From positions 1 to 13,333 of the forward strand of contig CAKPRW010000042.1 of assembly GCA_934183045.1 (NCBI GenBank): a stretch of DNA of 13,333 nt, in the 5' to 3' direction. Under the pieces are notes generated by a model that worked only from the letters and a program-made list of their open reading frames with translations, was not told where the DNA came from and did not search any database. Below, in pieces: positions 8,343-13,333 of the stretch. The position numbers were made by a program, and so were the translations under genes. The DNA is from an uncultured Clostridia bacterium. Its GTDB lineage: Bacteria; Bacillota; Clostridia; TANB77; CAG-508. How positions within the stretch are numbered: position 1 is the stretch's first letter; each line of letters starts with the position of its first letter.

Positions 8343-8999
8343 TCATTTTATATCAATTAACCCTTTCAACTTATTAAACTTTGCTTCTCCTATACCACTA
8401 ACCTTTTTTATATCCTCAACATTCTTAAACTTACCATTTTCCTTTCTATAACTAATAATTTTCTGAGCTGTCGAACTTCCTATACCAGGTAACCCTTCCA
8501 ATTCTGCTTGTGTGGCAGTATTTATATTTATTTTTCTATTTTTATTATTAGTGCTAACTGTCTCTTTACTTTCTCCATTGCTTTGGTTTGTGACCACTTT
8601 ATTTTCTGAATTATTGTTAATAACTTGGTTATTGTTTTTATCTTCAACGCTTGGTATATATACTTTCATTCCATCTTCTAATAACGAAGCTAGATTAACA
8701 TCGTTCATATACGCATTTTCCTTTAATCCCCCAGCTTTTTCTATAGCATCACTAACCCTACTATTTTCTTCTAATTCAATTACGCCTTCCTGCTTTACAG
8801 CTCCGCATATATGCACTTTTATATTTGATATTTTACTTTCTATTTCTTTATTTTCTTCGTTTATAACCTTAGAAATATTTGACTCTACTTCTATAGAATT
8901 ACCTTTATTCACTATATTGTTATAGCAATATAGTCCTATTATTGTTATTAAAGATATTGTAATAAATACTACTTTCTGCTTTTTGTTTATATATTTCAT
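8343..8999 (-). CDS. comEA: ComEA family competence DNA-binding protein
   Basis: ComEA is the membrane-anchored receptor that binds double-stranded DNA outside the cell and passes it to the ComEC channel during natural transformation. The 218-residue product has an N-terminal anchor helix (about 9-27) and an SLBB domain (about 60-117, including KVHICGAVKQEGV and LLEDGMKVYIP). An Asn/Ser-rich linker (122-155) follows, then a C-terminal tandem helix-hairpin-helix domain (158-218) with LPGIGSSTAQKI and VSGIGEAKFNKL, the DNA-backbone-binding glycine loops. Domain order and length are normal for the family. I chose ATG 8999 because AGGAAG lies 7 nt upstream; an in-frame TTG at 9005 is only 1 nt from it. 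comEC often follows comEA, but here the giant surface gene lies downstream. No clear terminator separates them. Confidence in the family is high; whether this organism is transformable is unknown. Confidence 0.93.
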   Translation of the reverse strand: MKYINKKQKVVFITISLITIIGLYCYNNIVNKGNSIEVESNISKVINEENKEIESKISNIKVHICGAVKQEGVIELEENSRVSDAIEKAGGLKENAYMNDVNLASLLEDGMKVYIPSVEDKNNNQVINNNSENKVVTNQSNGESKETVSTNNKNRKININTATQAELEGLPGIGSSTAQKIISYRKENGKFKNVEDIKKVSGIGEAKFNKLKGLIDIK

Positions 9000-9006
9000 T
9001 AACAAT

Positions 9007-9012
9007 CTTCCT
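9007..9012 (-). promoter_or_regulatory. Ribosome binding site that sets the comEA start
   Basis: The minus strand reads AGGAAG, then 7 nt, then ATG 8999. The upstream in-frame TTG (9005-9003) is one base from this motif, too close to be used, so the ATG is preferred and the protein is two residues shorter than the longest frame. Confidence 0.7.
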
Positions 9013-9027
9013 TTCTTGTTTTTTGTA

Positions 9028-9056
9028 TTGTAAATTTTTATAAAATACGATATATT
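9028..9056 (+). promoter_or_regulatory. Sigma-A promoter of the D,D-carboxypeptidase gene
   Basis: TTGTAA (9028-9033), a 17-bp spacer and TATATT (9051-9056) fit a housekeeping promoter, with a start point near 9063. The AGGAG at 9073-9077 and ATG at 9085 follow with 7-nt spacing. The 79-bp divergent region must also hold the comEA promoter on the other strand, for which I see no convincing pair of boxes. Confidence 0.6.
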
Positions 9057-9084
9057 ATTAATAAATTATTTTAGGAGTATTAAG

Positions 9085-10320
9085 ATGAAAAAATTCTGGA
9101 AAAATATATTAATTATAAGTGTTTTATTATTTTTGTTTAGTTTTAATTTTCATTTTGTATATGGTACTAGTGAAATTTCTAATTTATCTTCAAGTTCTGT
9201 ATTTTTAATGGATAATCGAACAAATAAAGTTTTATATAGCAAAAATGAGAATGAAAAAATGTATCCTGCAAGTACAACTAAGATATTAACTGCAATTTTA
9301 ACTTTGGAAAATTCAAATTTAGATGATGTTGTAACAGCAAGTTATGATTCTGTGATGTCTATCCCAGATGGATATTCTACTGCTAATATACAAATAGGTG
9401 AGCAATTAACAGTTGAACAGTTATTACAAATGCTTTTGGTCCATTCTGCAAATGATGCAGCAAATATATTAGCTGAACATGTTGGAGGATCCATAGATAG
9501 TTTTGTATCTATGATGAATACAAAATTAAATGAATTAGGTTTATATGATTCTCATTTTACTAATACTTATGGAAAACATGATGAAAATCATTATACTACA
9601 GCCCATGACTTAGCTTATTTATTTAAATATTGTTTGAATAATGAAACTTTTAGAAAGATTGCTGGAAGTGCTTCTTGTGCTATTCCTACTACTAATGAAT
9701 CAGAAAGTAGATTATATACTTCAACAAATGAATTGTTGAATCCTAATAGCCAAAATTATTATAAATATTTAACTGCTGGAAAAACAGGTTATACTACGCA
9801 AGCTAAAGAATGTTTAGTATCTTCTGCATATAAAGATAATTTAGAACTAATAAGCGTAGTCCTTGGTAGTACAAATAGGTTTTATGATACAAAGAATTTG
9901 TTTGAATATGGATTTTCTAATTATGAAGTGAAAAATATTGTTAGCGCAAATGACGTTGTCTCACAAATTGAGGTTTCCAATGGCTCAAAAGATACTAGAC
10001 ATTTGGATTTGTTAGTTAAAGAAACTATACCTGCTCTTGTAAAATCATCTAAAACCAATTTAGAATTAAATCCTAATATACATCTAAACGATAATATCTC
10101 TGCTCCGATTTCTGAAAATCAAACTTTAGGAACAGTTACATATGAAATAAATGGTGTTGAATATACTACTGATTTGATCTCATCTCATGCAGTTGAAAAA
10201 TCTAAAATGTTAGAATATATTTTATATATTGGAATTTTATTAGTTGTGTTAATTTTATTTTATGAATTTTCATCTTTGAAAAAAAATAATCGAAAAAAAT
10301 TTAAAAGATATAAAAGATAA
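9085..10320 (+). CDS. D-alanyl-D-alanine carboxypeptidase, peptidase S11 (DacA/DacF-type PBP)
   Basis: This low-molecular-weight penicillin-binding protein removes the terminal D-Ala from peptidoglycan pentapeptides outside the membrane, limiting cross-linking. The 411-residue product has a signal peptide (about 1-27, ending FVYG) and all three active-site motifs of the S11 family: SxxK at S63-T-T-K66 (PASTTK), SxN at S121-A-N123 (HSANDAAN) and KTG at K233-T-G235 (AGKTGYT). A beta-rich C-terminal PBP5-type domain spans about 280-365. The protein ends in a transmembrane helix (about 376-395) and a very basic tail, instead of the amphipathic helix of E. coli PBP5. AGGAG 7 nt upstream supports the start. 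The gene stands alone, divergent from comEA and convergent with the LCP gene. Its last codons and stop lie within the left arm of the terminator palindrome. DacA, DacB or DacF cannot be told apart from sequence alone. Confidence 0.95.
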   Translation: MKKFWKNILIISVLLFLFSFNFHFVYGTSEISNLSSSSVFLMDNRTNKVLYSKNENEKMYPASTTKILTAILTLENSNLDDVVTASYDSVMSIPDGYSTANIQIGEQLTVEQLLQMLLVHSANDAANILAEHVGGSIDSFVSMMNTKLNELGLYDSHFTNTYGKHDENHYTTAHDLAYLFKYCLNNETFRKIAGSASCAIPTTNESESRLYTSTNELLNPNSQNYYKYLTAGKTGYTTQAKECLVSSAYKDNLELISVVLGSTNRFYDTKNLFEYGFSNYEVKNIVSANDVVSQIEVSNGSKDTRHLDLLVKETIPALVKSSKTNLELNPNIHLNDNISAPISENQTLGTVTYEINGVEYTTDLISSHAVEKSKMLEYILYIGILLVVLILFYEFSSLKKNNRKKFKRYKR

Positions 10321-10349
10321 AAATACTTTAAAGTATTTTTATCTTTTAT
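10310..10349. terminator. Bidirectional terminator: 40-bp perfect palindrome between convergent genes
   Basis: The 40 bases are fully self-complementary, centred at 10329/10330 (CTTT|AAAG), and form a stem of about 18 bp with a small AU loop. T-rich tracts follow on both strands, so it can end the carboxypeptidase transcript and the LCP transcript. The carboxypeptidase stop codon (10318-10320) lies inside the left arm, and the LCP stop is at 10358-10360, 9 bp beyond the right arm. Confidence 0.88.
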
Positions 10350-10357
10350 TTTTTAAT

Positions 10358-11749
10358 TTATTTATAGTCTTTTCCTATAATTACTGTTAAATCAACTTTA
10401 CTAGAACTTGATTCACTTGTTGAAATACTTCCTGTACCAAGTACTTCTTTTATATTTTTTAGAGTTGTATCTCTTACACTTTTTTTATTAACAATAGTTG
10501 TTTTTGTAGTTGTATTTGTACTTCCTGTCCTTGTAACTTTATATCCTGCACCTTCTAATTCATTAACTACTTTTTGTAAATTTTTACTTTCTCCACTTCC
10601 ATTTAATACTTCTATTTTTAATGTTGAACTATTACTTGAGCTATTGCTTGAAGTTGTTGTGTTTGAAGTTGATTCATTTGATGTTTGATTACCTTCTGTT
10701 CCATCTGTTTGGCTTTCTGTTTCTTCTGCATCTCTATCATAGAAAAGTTCTTGTACTAATTCTGCTGTCTTTTTCTTATCTACAACAAATATACTTACGT
10801 TGTTTGTCTGTTTCCAATCTGGTGTTGTCCCTGGTAATGTTTCTGTTAATAAATTTTCTGTGTTAAATTCAACTGCATATGGTATATAATCTTTTGCAAC
10901 ATTAAAATCTACATTTGTTTGTACATTTTCTTTTGCTACATCTAATATTTGCCCAATTTTAAATACATTTTCTGGTTTTAATGTTTGTTTTAATGTTTGC
11001 ATTATAAATTCTCTTTGTGTTCTCATTCTTCCTAAATCATTATCACCATATTCTTGAGGATATGTTGTTCCATTATTATTATGTCTAAATCTTACTAATT
11101 GCTCTGCTTTATCTCCATCTAGCTCTTGTTCACCAGCAGTTAAATGTATATGTAAATCTTGTGTTGGATCATCATAATCCATATCAATTGGTACATTAAA
11201 TGTTATACCTCCAATTACATCTACTAATTTGATTAATGCTTCTGTTCTTACTATAACATAATATTCTATATCTAAACCTGTTAGTTCATTTACAGCATCT
11301 AATACTGTTTGTGGATCTTTTTTTCTACTGTATAATGCATTTATTTTTTCATATGCAGTAGCTTTTTTTGTATTTTTTCCTGTATATGTATCTCTAGGTA
11401 TTGACAACAAAGTAGCTTTTTGTGTATTAGGGTTATATGATGCCACCATTATTGTATCTGTTAATTCAACATCTTCTTGATCTGTACTAATTCCTAACAC
11501 TAATACTTTAAATTCGCCTAAATTCTTTTTTGTATTTTCATCATGTCCTACCATAGTTGCAAGCATTCCACTTAATCCCCATCCATTCTTATACACTCTA
11601 TATGCGAAACAGCTTCCTGCTATTAATAAAATTAATATAAATATTAATAAAATCTTTCTACCAATTTTCTTATTATTTTTGCCTTTTTTCTTTTTATTTT
11701 TTAAATTATCTTCTTTTACTACTCTTTTGTTATCTGCTTTTTTTTCCAA
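10358..11749 (-). CDS. LytR-CpsA-Psr (LCP) family glycopolymer transferase with C-terminal LytR_C domain
   Basis: LCP enzymes transfer polyprenyl-linked glycopolymers (teichoic acids, capsule) onto peptidoglycan outside the membrane. Numbered from the TTG start (463 residues), a Lys/Asn-rich cytoplasmic tail (1-31) precedes one transmembrane helix (about 33-51). The LCP domain (about 80-310) keeps the family's key residues: D98 in LTDTIM, R119-D120 in SIPRDTY, R220 and R222 in VRFRH, and R241, R243, Q245 and R246 in GRMRTQRE. A Ser/Thr/Asn/Glu linker (about 338-376) leads to a LytR_C domain (about 377-463, starting KIEVLNGSG). The frame begins at GTG 11758, but that codon overlaps the only Shine-Dalgarno (AGGAG, 11762-11758). 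TTG 11749, 8 nt downstream, is the better start; no ATG is near. A strong promoter lies just upstream, so the gene is probably monocistronic. The polymer attached is unknown. Confidence 0.93.
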   Translation of the reverse strand: MEKKADNKRVVKEDNLKNKKKKGKNNKKIGRKILLIFILILLIAGSCFAYRVYKNGWGLSGMLATMVGHDENTKKNLGEFKVLVLGISTDQEDVELTDTIMVASYNPNTQKATLLSIPRDTYTGKNTKKATAYEKINALYSRKKDPQTVLDAVNELTGLDIEYYVIVRTEALIKLVDVIGGITFNVPIDMDYDDPTQDLHIHLTAGEQELDGDKAEQLVRFRHNNNGTTYPQEYGDNDLGRMRTQREFIMQTLKQTLKPENVFKIGQILDVAKENVQTNVDFNVAKDYIPYAVEFNTENLLTETLPGTTPDWKQTNNVSIFVVDKKKTAELVQELFYDRDAEETESQTDGTEGNQTSNESTSNTTTSSNSSSNSSTLKIEVLNGSGESKNLQKVVNELEGAGYKVTRTGSTNTTTKTTIVNKKSVRDTTLKNIKEVLGTGSISTSESSSSKVDLTVIIGKDYK

Positions 11750-11757
11750 AATTCTCA

Positions 11758-11762
11758 CTCCT
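11758..11762 (-). promoter_or_regulatory. Ribosome binding site that argues for a TTG start of the LCP gene
   Basis: AGGAG on the minus strand overlaps the last base of the candidate GTG start at 11758-11756 and lies 8 nt before TTG 11749-11747. Standard spacing favours the TTG. Confidence 0.6.
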
Positions 11763-11778
11763 AAAATTTCATGTTATC

Positions 11779-11807
11779 AGTATAGCAAATATAACTTAAA
11801 AAGGCAA
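11779..11807 (-). promoter_or_regulatory. Sigma-A promoter of the LCP gene with extended -10
   Basis: TTGCCT (11807-11802), a 17-bp spacer and TATACT (11784-11779) are close to consensus. TGC directly before the -10 provides an extended -10 element. Transcription would start near 11772, about 10 nt before the Shine-Dalgarno, so the leader is short with little room for RNA regulation. This is the clearest promoter in the window. Confidence 0.75.
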
Positions 11808-11818
11808 TAAATTGAGAC

Positions 11819-11834
11819 AATTTTTTAAAAAATT
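11819..11834. promoter_or_regulatory. 16-bp AT palindrome upstream of the LCP promoter
   Basis: AATTTTTTAAAAAATT is a perfect palindrome lying 12-27 bp upstream of the LCP -35 box. The A and T tracts could act as an UP element or a bent or operator site. Simple AT palindromes also arise by chance in DNA this AT-rich. Confidence 0.3.
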
Positions 11835-11838
11835 CACA

Positions 11839-11855
11839 TTGGGAATTTATTCCAA
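11839..11855. repeat. Small inverted repeat upstream of the LCP gene
   Basis: TTGGGA, five bases, TTCCAA forms a 6-bp stem with one G-T wobble. It lies between the LPKTG gene's terminator and the 16-bp AT palindrome. It could be a backup terminator stem or a protein-binding site; no strong T tract follows it on either strand. Confidence 0.25.
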
Positions 11856-11890
11856 ATTGTATGTAATGTTTTTATTTTTTTATAAGTAGT

Positions 11891-11927
11891 AAAAGAGAAT
11901 ACACTATATTTAAGTGTATTCTCTCTT
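11891..11927 (-). terminator. Rho-independent terminator of the LPKTG protein gene
   Basis: A perfect 12-bp inverted repeat (AGAGAATACACT, 7-nt loop, AGTGTATTCTCT) begins 3 bp after the stop codon at 11930. It extends by a G-U and two A-U pairs into the TTT that follows on the minus strand. The T tract is short, so the stem does most of the work. Confidence 0.85.
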
Positions 11928-11929
11928 AT

Positions 11930-13333
11930 TTATTCGATATCTGTCTTTTTGTATTTTATTATTGAAATAATTCCTATTACCATTAATCCTACTACTGAAA
12001 CAATCCATGCTATATTACCTGTTTTTGGCAATACTCTATTTGCAGTAGTTGAATCATTTGATGTTGAACCTAATATTTGATTTTTTGAATTGTTACTTCC
12101 TGTTCCATTATTGTTATTTATATTGCTATTATTTCCTGAATTATTATTATTTCCTGAGTTGTTGTTATTGTTTGAACTGTTGTTATCTCCTGAATTGTTG
12201 TCATCTGAATTATTATCGTCTTCAGAATCGTCTAACTTCTCTTCTTTCCATGTAAGTGTTTTGCTAGTTGAATTACCTTCTTTATCTTCTACTGATATTG
12301 TATATTCTCCATCTTTGTCAAGTACATAATAATATTTACCATCTTCTGTAATTTGATTAGTTATATCAGTTCCATTTACCATTACTTTGTTGATTCCTAT
12401 TTTGCTATCAACTACAGTTATGTATAATATATTATTTCCATCTTGATCTTTACCTACTTCTACTTTCTCAATTATTGGTTCTATTTTATCTGAATCATCT
12501 GGATTTTCTGAATTTTTATCTTTTACTATGATTGTACATTCAGCTGTTTTGTTACCATCTTCTGTAGTAACTATTATTGTTGCTGTTCCTGCCTTTTTTC
12601 CTGTAACTATTCCTGCTTGACTTACTGTTGCAATTTCTTCATCACTACTTGTGTATTTTACATTTTTATTTGTACTATTATCTGGTTTTACAGTTGCTTT
12701 TATAACTACTGTTCCTTCTACATATATTTCAGCTGTATTTTTGTTCAATTCTACACTTTCTACAGGAATATTTTCTTGAGCAGTTGATTTCCAATGTGCA
12801 TACACAGTTGTATCTTTTGCTATACTATGTGAATCTCCAGCATCTCCTACTTTTGATCCTCCATCTTTATCTGTATACCAACCCTCAAATTCATATCCTT
12901 CTCTACTTTCTGGTGTTTCTAAAGTAATATTCTTAATATTTATTGTTACTGTTGCATCATTTCCTCCAACTGTATACATTACTTCTTCTGCATTTTTTAT
13001 ATTTATTTTTCCCGCTGTACATTTTATCTCTACTCCTGCTGTTACACTTGACGTCTTACTACTATAATTATAGTCAAATGTTAGTGTTGGTCTTTTTACG
13101 TATGAAGCAATATTTATTGTTTCTCCTTCTTTTCCCGTTATTGTTTCTCCATTTGGTTGTATTGTTATTGTATAAGTATTCTCAATCCATTTTGCTGTTA
13201 AAGTTATATCTCCTCCTATTGATCCAAATAGATAACTTGCAAAACCACTTGATCCTACATATTTTCCTTCACTTGTTATTATTTCTTGATCATTATTTTG
13301 ATATGTATAATAATATCCTGCAAATTTATATCC
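11930..13333 (-). CDS. LPKTG-anchored surface protein with Listeria-Bacteroides repeats and a Big_2 domain (5' end beyond window)
   Basis: The frame is open to the right edge, so the N-terminus and signal peptide are missing; 467 residues are visible, numbered here from the edge. Two InlB-type (Flg_new) repeats are recognisable: about 1-49, ending LTAKW, and about 146-182 (GYEFEGWYTD to VYAHW). A Big_2 Ig-like domain (about 190-271, with VESVELNKN and GIVTGKKAGTATI) follows, then another Ig-like domain (about 285-363). A long Asn/Ser/Asp linker (about 368-425) leads to a class-A sorting signal: LPKTG at 435-439 (12017-12031), a hydrophobic helix and KYKKTDIE. Sortase cleaves such signals between T and G and joins the protein to peptidoglycan. 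This is probably an adhesin-like wall protein; no ligand can be inferred. Met at 12979 is internal and not the start. A terminator follows the stop codon directly. Confidence 0.93.
   Translation of the reverse strand, partial: GYKFAGYYYTYQNNDQEIITSEGKYVGSSGFASYLFGSIGGDITLTAKWIENTYTITIQPNGETITGKEGETINIASYVKRPTLTFDYNYSSKTSSVTAGVEIKCTAGKINIKNAEEVMYTVGGNDATVTINIKNITLETPESREGYEFEGWYTDKDGGSKVGDAGDSHSIAKDTTVYAHWKSTAQENIPVESVELNKNTAEIYVEGTVVIKATVKPDNSTNKNVKYTSSDEEIATVSQAGIVTGKKAGTATIIVTTEDGNKTAECTIIVKDKNSENPDDSDKIEPIIEKVEVGKDQDGNNILYITVVDSKIGINKVMVNGTDITNQITEDGKYYYVLDKDGEYTISVEDKEGNSTSKTLTWKEEKLDDSEDDNNSDDNNSGDNNSSNNNNNSGNNNNSGNNSNINNNNGTGSNNSKNQILGSTSNDSTTANRVLPKTGNIAWIVSVVGLMVIGIISIIKYKKTDIE
12080..12232 (-). 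repeat. Asn/Ser/Asp low-complexity wall-spanning linker
   Basis: About 50 codons encode irregular NNSG, NNSD and NNNN units before the LPKTG signal. Such regions span the peptidoglycan and hold the folded domains away from the wall. The near-repetitive AAT/AAC/TCA/GGA triplets make it a likely site of length variation. Confidence 0.75.

Noticed and set aside
8512..8925. 137-codon plus-strand frame opposite comEA, and similar frames opposite the LCP and LPKTG genes (10621-10866, 12049-12329)
   Set aside because: They are shadows of well-supported minus-strand genes, made of Phe/Leu/Ser runs; the ones near 12,100 are mirror images of the Asn linker.
9000..9005. TTG start for comEA two codons upstream
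   Set aside because: It is only 1 nt from the Shine-Dalgarno, whereas ATG 8999 has a 7-nt spacing.
1..13333. tRNA, rRNA, CRISPR array, insertion sequence or alternative genetic code
   Set aside because: No cloverleaf, spaced direct repeats, transposase-like frames or terminal repeats were seen. The low-complexity att repeats are coding Asn runs, and TGA is used as a stop.

Overview
The window is very AT-rich, with poly-A/T tracts, Asn/Lys/Ile-rich proteins and AGGAGG-type ribosome binding sites. Its genes (ComEA, an S11 D-Ala-D-Ala carboxypeptidase, an LCP-family ligase, an LPXTG protein) are typical of a Gram-positive, low-GC Bacillota. Asn-rich linkers and very large SdrD-B/DUF11-type surface proteins suggest an uncultured clostridial, gut-type lineage; that placement is inference. 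TGA is used as a stop (comEA ends in TGA), so the standard bacterial code applies.

Layout. Positions 1-8112 (minus) are one uninterrupted reading frame of at least 2,704 codons. It starts at ATG 8112 and runs off the left edge. It encodes a secreted, multidomain surface protein. From the N-terminus it has a signal peptide, a long unrecognised region, DUF11-like beta-sandwich repeats, an Asn linker, an SdrD-B domain and another DUF11-like domain. A central membrane hairpin, or internal signal peptide, follows. Beyond it lies a second ectodomain with two SpaA/Cna-B-like domains and two more SdrD-B modules. Positions 8113-8342 are its leader, with a candidate promoter and a palindromic hairpin. 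comEA (minus, 8343-8999) is followed by a divergent intergenic region and a D,D-carboxypeptidase (plus, 9085-10320). That gene converges on an LCP-family gene (minus, 10358-11749) across a 40-bp perfect palindrome acting as a terminator. At the right edge is the C-terminal part of an LPKTG-anchored protein (minus, 11930-13333) with its own terminator.

Function. Every gene acts at or outside the membrane. The carboxypeptidase trims peptidoglycan stem peptides, and the LCP enzyme attaches anionic glycopolymers to peptidoglycan. ComEA binds DNA at the surface for uptake. The two flanking proteins are displayed on the surface, at least one covalently by sortase. No sortase, comEC, RNA gene, mobile element or CRISPR array is visible. 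The feature most worth pursuing is the giant protein, in which two apparently complete secreted proteins are joined in frame through a two-helix membrane segment.
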